NCBI RefSeq assembly: GCF_039871655.1
Contig: NZ_JBDPLZ010000011.1
Location: 62,001 to 126,000 of the forward strand
Length of the DNA stretch: 64,000 bases
Reading direction: 5' to 3'
Origin: Actinocorallia sp039871655
Lineage (GTDB): Bacteria > Actinomycetota > Actinomycetes > Streptosporangiales > Streptosporangiaceae
Shown here: piece by piece, positions 31,604 to 40,149 of the stretch
How the letters are laid out: each line of letters begins with the position of its first letter
How positions within the stretch are numbered: position 1 is the stretch's first letter
The notes under the pieces: model-generated
Databases searched by the model: none
The model's input: the letters and a program-made list of their open reading frames with translations, nothing else
Told to the model about the DNA's origin: nothing
Made by a program: the position numbers and the translations under genes

Positions 31604-32556
31604 CGGAAGCCCTTCGCGAGCTCGGAGATCATCTCTCGCGTCCGGTACTTGGAGGCGACGAGCTCGTCCCGGGTGTCGCCGATCGGCAGCAGGCGCACCG
31701 ACAGGTCGGTGACGCCCGCGTCGGCGAACCGCTGGAAGCGCTCCGCGATGGCCTTCTCGTCGCCGGCCGCGCACAGGTCGCCGACGTCCCTGGCGTCGCC
31801 GTACTCCAGCAGCCGCTGGTAGTTCGGTGAGATCTCGGCCTCGCCCAGGATGCGGTTGGCGCGCTCGCGTGCCTCGTCGACCCGCGAAGGTTCGCACAGG
31901 CATACCGGGACGCCCGCGACGATGCGCGGGGCCGGGCGTCCTGCCTCCTCGGCGGCCTTGGTGATGCGCGGCACGACGTGCTCGGCGACCGCCCGCTCGT
32001 CGGCCATCCACAGGACCGTTCCGTCGGCGTGTTCGCCCGCCAGTTTCAGCATGACGGGGCCGAGCGCGGCGACCAGCACCGGCATCGGGGACAGCGGGCC
32101 GAGGTCCAGCGGGTTGTGCACCTGGAACGTGCCGTTCTCCACGTCGACCGGGCCGGGGCCGTTCAGCGCGGCGCGCAGGACCTCCAGGTAGTCGCGGGTG
32201 TAGGCCGCGGGCTTCTCGTACGGCAGGCCGAGCATGTCCTGGATGATCCAGTGGTGGGACGGGCCGACGCCCAGCGCCAGCCGCCCCCCGGCCGCGGCCT
32301 GCGCGGACAGCGCCTGCCGGGCCAGCGCGATCGGATGCTGGGCCTGCAGCGGCACGACGGCCGTCCCCAGCTCGATGCGCGAGGTCCGCGCGCCCATCAG
32401 GGCCACGGCGGTCAGCGCGTCGAAGTCCGTCGGGACCTGCGGGATCCAGGCGCTGTCCATCCCCGCAGCCTCGGCCCACTCTATGTCGGCGAGCAGCTTG
32501 GCGACCTTGCGGGCGCCGTCACCCCGCTCGGCCCCGATCATCACACCGATCCGCAT
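31600..32556 (-). CDS. LLM-class F420-dependent oxidoreductase
   Basis: A 318-residue luciferase-like monooxygenase/F420 oxidoreductase. Typical segments are MRIGVMIGAERGDG, WAEAAGMDSAWIPQ, GTAVVPLQAQHPIALARQ and GRLALGVGPSHHWIIQDMLG. The family uses F420H2 or FMNH2 to reduce or oxygenate a substrate. It overlaps the B12-binding subunit gene by 16 bp. A role in reducing a ring or double bond in the pathway is inferred only. Confidence 0.87.
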   Translation of the reverse strand: MRIGVMIGAERGDGARKVAKLLADIEWAEAAGMDSAWIPQVPTDFDALTAVALMGARTSRIELGTAVVPLQAQHPIALARQALSAQAAAGGRLALGVGPSHHWIIQDMLGLPYEKPAAYTRDYLEVLRAALNGPGPVDVENGTFQVHNPLDLGPLSPMPVLVAALGPVMLKLAGEHADGTVLWMADERAVAEHVVPRITKAAEEAGRPAPRIVAGVPVCLCEPSRVDEARERANRILGEAEISPNYQRLLEYGDARDVGDLCAAGDEKAIAERFQRFADAGVTDLSVRLLPIGDTRDELVASKYRTREMISELAKGFR

Positions 32557-32951
32557 GTTTCCTCCACATCGGTCAGCGCCCGGACCTCCGCCACGAGGAC
32601 GTCCAGCGGGGTTCCGGTCGGGAAGACCGCGGCGGCGCCGGCGGCCTGGAGCTTGGGGACGTCGCCCTGCGGGATGGTCCCGCCGACGATGACCGCGATG
32701 TCCCCGGCTCCGGCGGCGCGCAGGGCCTCGACGGTTCTGGCGGTCAGGGCGACGTGCGCGCCGGACAGGATGCTGAGGCCGACGACGGCCACGTCCTCCT
32801 GCAGGGCGATCGCCACGATGTCGTCGACCTTCTGCCGGATGCCGGTGAAGATCACCTCGAAGCCGGCGTCGCGCAGGGTACGGGCGACGATCTTCGCGCC
32901 GCGGTCGTGGCCGTCCAGGCCGGGCTTGGCCACGAGGACTCTTGTAGGCAT
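32541..32951 (-). CDS. B12-binding small subunit of acyl-CoA mutase
   Basis: A 136-residue cobalamin-binding domain. LVAKPGLDGHDRGAKIVA contains the DxHxxG motif whose His ligates cobalt, followed by VVGLSILSGAH and IVGGTIPQGD. It is a separate subunit, as in isobutyryl-CoA and 2-hydroxyisobutyryl-CoA mutases, unlike the fused methylmalonyl-CoA mutase alpha chain. The start overlaps the stop of the large-subunit gene by one base, so stoichiometric production is expected. Confidence 0.93.
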   Translation of the reverse strand: MPTRVLVAKPGLDGHDRGAKIVARTLRDAGFEVIFTGIRQKVDDIVAIALQEDVAVVGLSILSGAHVALTARTVEALRAAGAGDIAVIVGGTIPQGDVPKLQAAGAAAVFPTGTPLDVLVAEVRALTDVEETCGSV

Positions 32952-34528
32952 CAGAACACCACCGGTTGCTGGAATTCGCCCCAGACGTCCTTCAGGGCGG
33001 CGACCATCTCGCCGACCGTGCAGTAGGCGCCGGCGCAGTCGATCAGGGGACCCATCAGGTTCTCGGTGCCCTCCGCGACGCGGGACAGGGCGGCGAGGGC
33101 GTCGCGGACGGCCGCCGGGTCGCGTTCCGCCTTGACCTTGGCCAGACGTTTGAGCTGCCGTTCGCGGCCCTCGGCGTCCAGCTCGTAGGTCGCCAGGTCG
33201 GGTGCGGGTTCGTCGGAGACGAAGCGGTTGACGCCGACGACCGGCTTCTCCCCCGCCTCGACCTCCTGATGGAGCTTGTAGGCCTCGTCGGCGATGAGGC
33301 CCTGCAGGTAGCCGTCCTCGATGGCGCGGACCATGCCGCCGTGCCGCTCGAGGTCAGCCATGATCTCGACGATCCTCTCCTCGGTGGCGTCGGTGAGCGC
33401 CTCGACGAAGTAGGAGCCGCCGAGCGGATCCGCCACGCGGGTGACGCCGGTCTCGTAGGCGAGGATCTGCTGGGTGCGCAGGGCGAGCGTCGCCGACTCC
33501 TCGCTGGGCAGCGCGAACGGCTCGTCCCAGGCGGCGGTGAACATCGACTGGACGCCGCCCAGCACCGAGGCCATCGCCTCATAGGCCACCCGGACGATGT
33601 TGTTCTGCGCCTGGGGCGCGTACAGGGAGGCACCGCCGGAGACGCAGCCGAAGCGGAACATCGACGCCTTGTCGGAGGAGGCCCCGTACCGCTCCCGGAC
33701 GATCGTCGCCCAGCGGCGGCGGCCCGCCCGGTACTTGGCGATCTCCTCGAAGAAGTCGCCGTGCGTGTAGAAGAAGAAGGAGATCTGCGGCGCGAACTGC
33801 TCGATCGTCATCCGGCCCCGCTCGATGACGGTGTCGCAGTAGGTGACGCCGTCGGCGAGGGTGAAGGCCATCTCCTGGACGGCGTTGGCCCCGGCGTCGC
33901 GGAAGTGCGCGCCGGCCACGGAGATCGCGTTGAACCTCGGCACCTCGGCCGCGCAGAACTCGATGGTGTCGGCGATCAGCCGCAGGGACGGCTCGGGCGG
34001 CCAGATCCAGGTGCCGCGCGAGGCGTACTCCTTGAGGATGTCGTTCTGGATCGTGCCGGTGAGCTTCTCCCGGGGCACGCCCTTGCGTTCGGCGGCGGCC
34101 ACGTAGAAGGCCAGCAGGATCGCGGCGGTCCCGTTGATGGTGAAGCTGGTGCTGATCCTGTCGAGGGGGATGCCCTCGAACAGCACCTCGGCGTCGGCGA
34201 GGGTGTCGATCGCGACGCCGACCCGGCCGACCTCCTCGCTCACCTCGGGGTCGTCGGAGTCGTAACCGCACTGGGTCGGCAGGTCGAGCGCCACCGAGAG
34301 CCCGGTGCCGCCCTGCTCCAGCAGGTAGCGGTAACGCTGGTTGGACTCTTCGGCGGTGCCGAAGCCGGAGTACTGCCGGAACGTCCACAACCGCCCCCGA
34401 TAGCCGGAGGCGAAGTTGCCGCGTGTGAAGGGGAAGCTGCCCGGTTCGGGCGGCTCGGCATGCCGGTCCGCCGGTCCGTAGACCGGCTGGAGGGGGATGC
34501 CGGACGAGGTCTGGGCGAAGTCGTTCAT
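32951..34528 (-). CDS. B12-dependent acyl-CoA mutase large subunit
   Basis: A 525-residue TIM-barrel subunit: FTRGNFASGYRGRLWTFRQYSGFGTAEESN, LDLPTQCGYDSDDP and TIQNDILKEY are mutase hallmarks. It interconverts branched and linear acyl-CoAs by a radical route using adenosylcobalamin. Substrate-contact residues, aligned by eye, are Tyr43 and Arg171; methylmalonyl-CoA mutase has Tyr89/Arg207, while isobutyryl-CoA mutase has Phe/Gln. That suggests a carboxylate-bearing substrate. ATG 34528 is preferred to an upstream TTG that would run across the operator region. MeaB at 20282 is its likely chaperone. Confidence 0.9.
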   Translation of the reverse strand: MNDFAQTSSGIPLQPVYGPADRHAEPPEPGSFPFTRGNFASGYRGRLWTFRQYSGFGTAEESNQRYRYLLEQGGTGLSVALDLPTQCGYDSDDPEVSEEVGRVGVAIDTLADAEVLFEGIPLDRISTSFTINGTAAILLAFYVAAAERKGVPREKLTGTIQNDILKEYASRGTWIWPPEPSLRLIADTIEFCAAEVPRFNAISVAGAHFRDAGANAVQEMAFTLADGVTYCDTVIERGRMTIEQFAPQISFFFYTHGDFFEEIAKYRAGRRRWATIVRERYGASSDKASMFRFGCVSGGASLYAPQAQNNIVRVAYEAMASVLGGVQSMFTAAWDEPFALPSEESATLALRTQQILAYETGVTRVADPLGGSYFVEALTDATEERIVEIMADLERHGGMVRAIEDGYLQGLIADEAYKLHQEVEAGEKPVVGVNRFVSDEPAPDLATYELDAEGRERQLKRLAKVKAERDPAAVRDALAALSRVAEGTENLMGPLIDCAGAYCTVGEMVAALKDVWGEFQQPVVF

Positions 34529-34554
34529 CGCTGGATACGCTACTTGCAAAAAAC

Positions 34555-34581
34555 GAGAATGCCAATACCACTCTAGAGAAT
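34555..34581. promoter_or_regulatory. Operator candidate B upstream of mutase operon
   Basis: Two direct half-sites GAGAAT (34555-34560 and 34576-34581) lie just upstream of the mutase start. The first is embedded in ACGAGAATGCC, the same string as at 48152-48162. TTGCAA stands a few bases away, as it also does near the other sites. The match to the full palindrome is weak here. Confidence 0.45.
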
Positions 34582-34625
34582 CCAATGCCCGAGCCGCGGT
34601 TCCGGCCTGCGCGGAAACAACGAAG

Positions 34626-34670
34626 CCAGGCCCCGGACGGTTCGGTCGAGACGAACCGTCCGGGGCCTGG
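34626..34670 (-). terminator. Strong terminator hairpin
   Basis: A 19-bp perfect stem, CCAGGCCCCGGACGGTTCG (34626-34644) with CGAACCGTCCGGGGCCTGG (34652-34670), and a 7-base loop. It lies just after the minus-strand gene ending at 34692 and isolates it from the mutase promoter. Confidence 0.85.
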
Positions 34671-34691
34671 CGGCCCCCGTGGAGAGGGGGC

Positions 34692-35024
34692 TCAGGCTTC
34701 GCCCGCAGCCCTCTCTCCGTAAATGGAGGCGAGTCTGAGAAGCCGGATCTCCGGCCTCGGGTCGAGCTGCATCGCGTCCGACATGTCGAAGCCGCCGGCC
34801 GCCGCGAACAGCCCCGCGACGACCTCGTTCAGGTCCTCGCCCTCGATCTCGTACAGCGCGACGTAGGGGCCGTCGTCCTGCACGGGAGCGAACCGCTTCG
34901 CGCCGACGAACCCCGGCAGCGAGCACACCTCCCGCAGGTGCACCCGGTCGTACCAGTCGTTGTACTCCGCCTCCCGCTCCGGCGCGCTCGGGCGGCTGGC
35001 GACGTAGAGCACTCCACGCTCCAT
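34692..35024 (-). CDS. Small dimeric alpha/beta-barrel-like protein
   Basis: A 110-residue protein. RGVLYVASRPSAPEREAEYNDWYDRVHLREV resembles EthD/DUF4286-like ferredoxin-fold proteins, which form dimers and include isomerases and cofactor-free oxygenases. ATG 35024 was chosen because AAGGAG lies 8 bases upstream; a GTG 9 bases earlier has no room for a ribosome site. It is the promoter-distal gene of the operon that starts at 38491. Function unknown. Confidence 0.7.
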   Translation of the reverse strand: MERGVLYVASRPSAPEREAEYNDWYDRVHLREVCSLPGFVGAKRFAPVQDDGPYVALYEIEGEDLNEVVAGLFAAAGGFDMSDAMQLDPRPEIRLLRLASIYGERAAGEA

Positions 35025-35037
35025 GGCGTTCACTCCT

Positions 35038-35865
35038 TCACTCTCCCGCCGGTCGACGGGCTTCGTTCAACGCGGCGGCCAGGGCGGTGAGGCCCGCGTC
35101 GAGGGCGCCCAGATCGCCGCCGAGTTCGGTGGAGACCCTCTCCAGGACCTCCATGTCCTTGCCGAGGAAGCCACCTGTGGAGGCGGCGAAGCCCGCGACC
35201 GAGCCCCTGGCCACGACTCCCGCCAGGGCACGGCTCGTGGAACTCCCGTGCGGGAGGGCGCCGAGGAGCACCGACTCGTCGACCCCCCACTGCCCGCCCA
35301 GGCGGACCGCGTCGGCCAGCAGCCCTATCTGCGCGGCGAACAGGGCGTTGTTGAGGAGCTTCACCCTCTGGCCGGAGCCGAGCGGGCCGACGTGCAGCAC
35401 CGGGTCTCCGTAGCTCTCCAGTACGGGGCGGACCCGGGCGACCGCGTCCTCGGCCCCGCCCGCGAAGACGGTCAGCCGTCCCGCCGCGATGTCGTGCGGT
35501 CCTCCGCTGACCGGGGCGTCGACCACCCCGATCCCACGGGAAGCGGCCTCCTTCGCGACGGCCTCGACCGTCTGCGGGCTGCCGGTGGTGTGCACGACGA
35601 GGACGGAACCACGCGGCATCGCGTCCAGCAGCGCGCCTCCGAGGCAGACCTCGCGGACCTGCTCGTCGGTGAACACGCAGACCACGACGGCGTCCGCCTC
35701 CGCCGCGGCGCCCGCGAGACCGTCCGCGGGCCGCAGCCCTTCTCCTTCCAGCGTCCGGCGGGCCTCGGGCGAACGGGCCAGGACCCGTACGTCGTGCCCC
35801 GCCTCGCAGAGGCGGCGTGCCATCGGACGGCCCATCCGCCCGGCGCCGATGAATCCGAGTCGCAT
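35038..35865 (-). CDS. 3-hydroxyisobutyrate dehydrogenase-like NAD(P)-dependent oxidoreductase 1
   Basis: A 275-residue beta-hydroxyacid dehydrogenase. GFIGAGRMGRPMARRL is the dinucleotide loop, VVDAPVSGGPHDIAAGRLTVFAGG the substrate motif, and GSGQRVKLLNN carries the catalytic Lys. ATG 35865 with GAAGGAG upstream is the clear start. The family oxidises beta-hydroxy acids or reduces semialdehydes. A paralogue is at 55778. It follows the acyl-CoA ligase gene within the operon. Confidence 0.88.
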   Translation of the reverse strand: MRLGFIGAGRMGRPMARRLCEAGHDVRVLARSPEARRTLEGEGLRPADGLAGAAAEADAVVVCVFTDEQVREVCLGGALLDAMPRGSVLVVHTTGSPQTVEAVAKEAASRGIGVVDAPVSGGPHDIAAGRLTVFAGGAEDAVARVRPVLESYGDPVLHVGPLGSGQRVKLLNNALFAAQIGLLADAVRLGGQWGVDESVLLGALPHGSSTSRALAGVVARGSVAGFAASTGGFLGKDMEVLERVSTELGGDLGALDAGLTALAAALNEARRPAGE

Positions 35866-35888
35866 CTCGGCTCCTTCGCCGGACCCCT

Positions 35889-37316
35889 TCATTGCAGAAG
35901 GTCCTTCATCACCTTGCCTGTGGCGTTGAGCGGCAGTTCCTCCAAGAACACCACGGAACGGGGGACCTTGTAGCCGGCCATGCGCTCCCTGCTCCAAGCG
36001 ATCAGCCCTTCCTCCGAGACCGGGGCGCGCGGGACCACGAAGGCCTTGCCCACCTGGCCGAGCCGTTCGTCGGGAACGCCGATGACGGCGGCCTGCGCGA
36101 CGGCGGGGTGCTCCAGCAGGAAGCCCTCGATCTCCGCCGGGTAGGCGTTGAAGCCGCCCACGATGAACATGTCCTTCTTCCTGCCGATGATCCGCAGGTG
36201 TCCGCGTTCGTCGAGGGCGCCGAGGTCGCCGGTGCGCAGCCAGCCGTCCGGGTCGATCGCCTCGGCGGTCGCCTCCGGGTCGTCGAGGTAGCCCTGCATC
36301 ACGCTGTAACCGCGGATCAGGACCTCTCCGTCGTCGGCGACGCGCACCTCGACGCCGTCGCACGGGGTGCCGACCGTCGTCGCGATGTCCTCGAACGAGT
36401 CGCCGGGACGGGACGCGGTGGCCGTGCCCGCCTCGGTCAGCCCGTAGCCGGTCATGATGGAGGTGAAGGGAAGCTCCTCCGCGACCCGGCGGATGAGCTC
36501 GACGGGGATGTCGGCGGCGCCGGTGACGGCCACCCGCAGGGACGACAGGTCCCGGTCCTTCCCGGCCTCCAGCAGCGAGTGGTAGAGGGTGGGCGGCCCT
36601 GGCAGGACCGTCACCTTCTCGCGCTCCACCAGTTCGAGGACGCGGTCCACGTCGAAGACGGGCACCGGGAGGATCGTCATGCCCCGGATCAGGGACGCGA
36701 TGACGCCCGCCTTGTAGCCGAAGGTGTGGAAGAACGGGTTGACGATCAGGTAGCGGTCGCCTTCGCGCGTCCCGGCCAGGTCGCACCATTCGGAGTACAG
36801 CCGGAGCGTCTGGCGGTGGTTCATCATCACGCCCTTGGGGCGGCCGGTCGTCCCGGACGTGAAGATGACGTCGGCGACGTCCCCTCCGCTCACCCTCCGC
36901 GCGAAGGGGGAACCGCTGGACAAAAAGTCCGACTTCAGGTCGATGGCCGGCACGCCGTCCGGGGCCGGGTACTCCTGGTCCAGGAAGCCCTCCTGGACCA
37001 GGAGGAGCCTGGCCCCGCTCCGGCGGATGACGTCGCCGGCCTCCTCCGCCTTGAAGCGGGTGTTGACCGGCACCAGCACCCCGCCGGCGGTCAGCAGGCC
37101 GAACGCCGCGATGATCCACTCTGCCGAGTTGGGGGCCCAGATCGCCGCCCGGTCGCCCTTCTTCATCCCTGCCGAGGCGAAGGCTCCCGCCGCCACGCGG
37201 ATCCGCTCGGCCAGTTCGGTGAAGGTCAGCCGGAGCGGCCCGTCCACGACCGCTTCGGCGTCGCCGAAGCGGTCGGAGGCGCTGAGCACCATCTCGGGGA
37301 TGGTGTCCCATCTCAT
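35889..37316 (-). CDS. Acyl-CoA ligase, ligase 3 (FadD3/FadD17-like)
   Basis: A 475-residue ANL enzyme: FTSGTTGRPKGVMM loop, YGLTEAGTAT, TGDLGALDERGHLRIIGRKKDMFIVGGFN and LPLNATGKVMKDLL with the catalytic Lys. The overall pattern is reminiscent of the steroid CoA ligase FadD3, but that is recognition by memory. ATG 37316 overlaps the stop of the amidohydrolase gene (ATGA). A longer in-frame extension was rejected because it covers that gene. Confidence 0.88.
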   Translation of the reverse strand: MRWDTIPEMVLSASDRFGDAEAVVDGPLRLTFTELAERIRVAAGAFASAGMKKGDRAAIWAPNSAEWIIAAFGLLTAGGVLVPVNTRFKAEEAGDVIRRSGARLLLVQEGFLDQEYPAPDGVPAIDLKSDFLSSGSPFARRVSGGDVADVIFTSGTTGRPKGVMMNHRQTLRLYSEWCDLAGTREGDRYLIVNPFFHTFGYKAGVIASLIRGMTILPVPVFDVDRVLELVEREKVTVLPGPPTLYHSLLEAGKDRDLSSLRVAVTGAADIPVELIRRVAEELPFTSIMTGYGLTEAGTATASRPGDSFEDIATTVGTPCDGVEVRVADDGEVLIRGYSVMQGYLDDPEATAEAIDPDGWLRTGDLGALDERGHLRIIGRKKDMFIVGGFNAYPAEIEGFLLEHPAVAQAAVIGVPDERLGQVGKAFVVPRAPVSEEGLIAWSRERMAGYKVPRSVVFLEELPLNATGKVMKDLLQ

Positions 37317-38491
37317 TTCGAGATCAGCCTGGCCAGGTTGCCGCCCATGATCTTGGCCTTCTCCTCGTCGTCGAAGGCGGTGAGCTCGTCGACGTGGGTG
37401 ATGGGGTCGGCCTTGCCCTCGGGGTGGGGGTAGTCCGAGCCGAACAGCACCCGGTCGATCCCCAGCAGGTCGCCCAGCGCCGCCATGTCGTCCTCGATGA
37501 ACGGGCTGACGTTGATCAGCCGGCGCATCTGCTCCACCGGGTGCTCCTCGAAGCCCTGCGGCATCTTCTTGTAGGTGTCCTTCAGACTCGCCATCAGCGG
37601 CGCCGCCCAGGACGCCCCGGCCTCCACGATCGCGATCTTCAGGTCGGGGAAGCGGGACAGGCAGCCGTGGCAGATCAGCGACCCCACCGCGTCCTCGATC
37701 GGCCGCCACTGCCCGAGGTTGCGGAAGGGCTGCGGCTTGAACGGCAGGTACTCCCGCTGCGCGCCCTCCCAGTCGTTGACGTACCGCGAGTAGCCGCTGT
37801 CGGAGGAGTGGAAGGCCACCAGCGTGCCGGTCTCCTGCACCAGCTTCCAGAACGGGTCGAACTCCGGCAGCGCGAACGACCGGGGGCCGCGGAAGCCGTA
37901 GGCCGGGGCGGGGCGGATCAGGACGGCGCGCGCGCCGCGCTCCAGGACCCACTCCAGCTCCTCGATCGCCTTCTCGACGATCGGCAGGGTGATCACCGGG
38001 GTGGTGTAGATGCGGTCCTTGTAGTTGAACGACCAGACCTCGTCCAGCCACTGGTTGAGCGAGTGGACGACCGCGTGGGTCAGTTCCGGGTCGTCCCGCA
38101 TCCGCTCTTCCAGCAGGCTCGCCAGCGTCGGGAACATCAGGGTGCGCTGGACGCCCTGCTCGTCCATCAGCTCCAGCCGCGGGCCCGGCTCCCGGAACGC
38201 CGGGATCGAGCGCATCGGCTCGCCGACGATCTCCCGGTAGGACTTGCCCTCGGGGTTGCCGTTGCGGAAGTAGTCCTCCTGCGCGCCCGGACGGGCCACC
38301 ACCTCGAACGTCGGGTTCGGGATGTACTCGCTGATCTGGCCCCGGACCGCGATCTTCGTCCGGCCGTTGACCTGCACGTACTGGACGGCGCCCCGGTAGT
38401 CCTTCGGCAGGTACCGGGTGAAGGCGTCCTCGGGCTCGTACAGGTGGTTGTCCGCGTCGAAGACCGGATACGGCAGTTCACGTGACGGCAT
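37313..38491 (-). CDS. Amidohydrolase_2-family protein 2
   Basis: A 392-residue protein. FDADNHLYEPEDAF replaces the HxH motif with DNH, and VLFGSDYPHPEG carries the late Asp; this is the ACMSD/decarboxylase-like branch common in actinobacterial catabolic clusters. The HxH to NH change is known in that branch. Its ATG at 38491 stands about 24 bp from operator C, so it heads an operon with ligase 3, the dehydrogenase and the small protein. Likely a C-C hydrolase or decarboxylase; substrate unknown. Confidence 0.82.
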   Translation of the reverse strand: MPSRELPYPVFDADNHLYEPEDAFTRYLPKDYRGAVQYVQVNGRTKIAVRGQISEYIPNPTFEVVARPGAQEDYFRNGNPEGKSYREIVGEPMRSIPAFREPGPRLELMDEQGVQRTLMFPTLASLLEERMRDDPELTHAVVHSLNQWLDEVWSFNYKDRIYTTPVITLPIVEKAIEELEWVLERGARAVLIRPAPAYGFRGPRSFALPEFDPFWKLVQETGTLVAFHSSDSGYSRYVNDWEGAQREYLPFKPQPFRNLGQWRPIEDAVGSLICHGCLSRFPDLKIAIVEAGASWAAPLMASLKDTYKKMPQGFEEHPVEQMRRLINVSPFIEDDMAALGDLLGIDRVLFGSDYPHPEGKADPITHVDELTAFDDEEKAKIMGGNLARLISK

Positions 38492-38514
38492 TGGAATCCT
38501 CCCTTGCAGAATAC

Positions 38515-38529
38515 GAGAATCCTATTCTC
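38515..38529. promoter_or_regulatory. Operator candidate C: GAGAATCCTATTCTC
   Basis: A perfect palindrome, extended by C and G to 17 bp (38514-38530). It lies upstream of the amidohydrolase operon and overlaps the stop codon of ligase 4. TTGCA (38504-38508) is nearby, as at sites B and E. Confidence 0.65.
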
Positions 38530-40084
38530 GGTTGGAGCGTACTGCAATGTCTCCGCGGTCCCGGATGCTCTGCCGCAGGACGAACTTCTGCACCTTGCCG
38601 CTGGCCGTGCGCGGGAAGTCGGCCACCTCGTGCAGCTCCTCCGGCCACTTCTGCCTGGCCAGGCCCGCCCGCTCCAGATGGGCGCGCATCCCCTCGAGGG
38701 TCGGCGCGGGATGCCCGGGCCGCATCCGCAGGACGACCGCGGCGTGTTCGCCCAGCCGCGCGTCCGGAGCCGCCACGACGGCCGCCTCCGCGACGCCGGG
38801 CAGCCCGAGCAGCTGCTCCTCGACCTCCAGGGCGCTGATGTTCTCGCCGCCGCGGATGATGATGTCGGACTTGCGGTCGGTGATCGTCAGGTAGCCGTCC
38901 TCGTCGAGCACCCCGATGTCGCCCGTGCGGTACCAGCCGTCCTCGTCGAAGGCCGCCGCGGTCAGGGCCGGGTCGGTGTAACCGAGGCACAGCTCCGGAC
39001 CGCGGCTGAGGATCTCGCCGTCCTCGGCCAGCCTGATCTCCACCCCGGGCAGGACGTCCCCGTCGGTGTGGATCCGCTTGTCCACGGGCGCGGTGTGCCG
39101 CGAGCCGGTGATCGACGGGTGCTCGGTGCTGCCGTAGGAGCGGAACACCGTGATGCCCAGCTCCTCCAGCCGCGTGGTGACCGCCGAGGGCACGGACGAG
39201 CCGCCGAGGCCCGCGTACCTCATGTACGGCAGGTGCCCGGGCGTGAAGCCGGGATGGTCCAGCAGGCTCGTCACGTAGTACGTCGCGCCGCCCCCGATGC
39301 TCAGCCCGTCGCTCATCATCAGCGACAGCGCCTGCGCCGGGTCCCAGACGTCGGTGAGGTTGACCGGCGTGCCGTCCAGTACCGGGATGAGGAAGGCGTT
39401 CACCATGCCGATGAAGTGGCCGACGGGCGCCGCGGTGAGCTGCTCGCCCCGGTCCGGAGGGTAGAGCCCCGAGAGCTGGCGCGTCTCGTGCCCGAGCGTC
39501 CGGTGGCTGTGGACGACGCCCTTGGGGTTACTGGTGGTGCCGGAGGTGAAGGCGATCAGCGCGGGGCCGGCCGAGTCCGCCTCAAACACGCCCTCCATCG
39601 GCTCGGCGGCGAGCAGGTCGTCGAAGTCTCGCCCCACCACCCCGACGACGGGCACGTCGGCGTACAGGTCGGGCTGGTGTTCCATGCGCCCGAAGCGCTC
39701 GGCCGTGATGAAGGCCTTGGGCCTGACCGCGTCCAGGATGTAGCCGAGCTCCTTGCGCCCGTAGAAGTGCACGACCGGCACCACGACCGCGCCGAGGAAC
39801 GACGAGGCCCAGAAGACCGCGGCGGCCTCCATCCAGTTGGGCAGCTGGAAGGCGACCACGTCGCCGGGGCCGACGCCCCGCGCGCGCAGTCCGCCCGCCA
39901 GCCTGCGCGCGATGAGTTCGACGTCGCGGAACGTCCCGGACCAGGGGCGCACCGCCGAGTGCACCCGGAACCCGGTCCCGGGAGCGCCCTGAAGGCCCCT
40001 GGCCAGCAGATCTCCGATCGTCTCCCTGGTCCACCAGCCTTCCGCCTCGTACCGCTCGACCAGTTCCGGGGGGATCGTGCGCAT
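38522..40084 (-). CDS. Acyl-CoA ligase, ligase 4
   Basis: A 520-residue ANL enzyme with FTSGTTSNPKGVVHSH, YGSTEHPS, TGDIGVLDEDGYLTITDRKSDIIIRGGEN and RTASGKVQKFVLRQ (catalytic Lys). The ATG at 40084 gives the family N-terminus MRTIPPELVERY; an in-frame extension upstream runs over the operator and was rejected. Its transcription begins at the divergent promoter shared with the reductase gene. Confidence 0.88.
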   Translation of the reverse strand: MRTIPPELVERYEAEGWWTRETIGDLLARGLQGAPGTGFRVHSAVRPWSGTFRDVELIARRLAGGLRARGVGPGDVVAFQLPNWMEAAAVFWASSFLGAVVVPVVHFYGRKELGYILDAVRPKAFITAERFGRMEHQPDLYADVPVVGVVGRDFDDLLAAEPMEGVFEADSAGPALIAFTSGTTSNPKGVVHSHRTLGHETRQLSGLYPPDRGEQLTAAPVGHFIGMVNAFLIPVLDGTPVNLTDVWDPAQALSLMMSDGLSIGGGATYYVTSLLDHPGFTPGHLPYMRYAGLGGSSVPSAVTTRLEELGITVFRSYGSTEHPSITGSRHTAPVDKRIHTDGDVLPGVEIRLAEDGEILSRGPELCLGYTDPALTAAAFDEDGWYRTGDIGVLDEDGYLTITDRKSDIIIRGGENISALEVEEQLLGLPGVAEAAVVAAPDARLGEHAAVVLRMRPGHPAPTLEGMRAHLERAGLARQKWPEELHEVADFPRTASGKVQKFVLRQSIRDRGDIAVRSNRE

Positions 40085-40108
40085 GATGAGAGCTCCGTTC
40101 GTAGAGAT

Positions 40109-40123
40109 GAGAATTGTAATCTC
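40109..40123. promoter_or_regulatory. Operator candidate D: GAGAATTGTAATCTC
   Basis: The GAGAATnnnATTCTC pattern with one half-site mismatch, between the divergent starts of ligase 4 (40084) and the reductase (40150). Confidence 0.5.
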
Positions 40124-40149
40124 CCAGGAGGAGAAGATAAATTCCAGAC

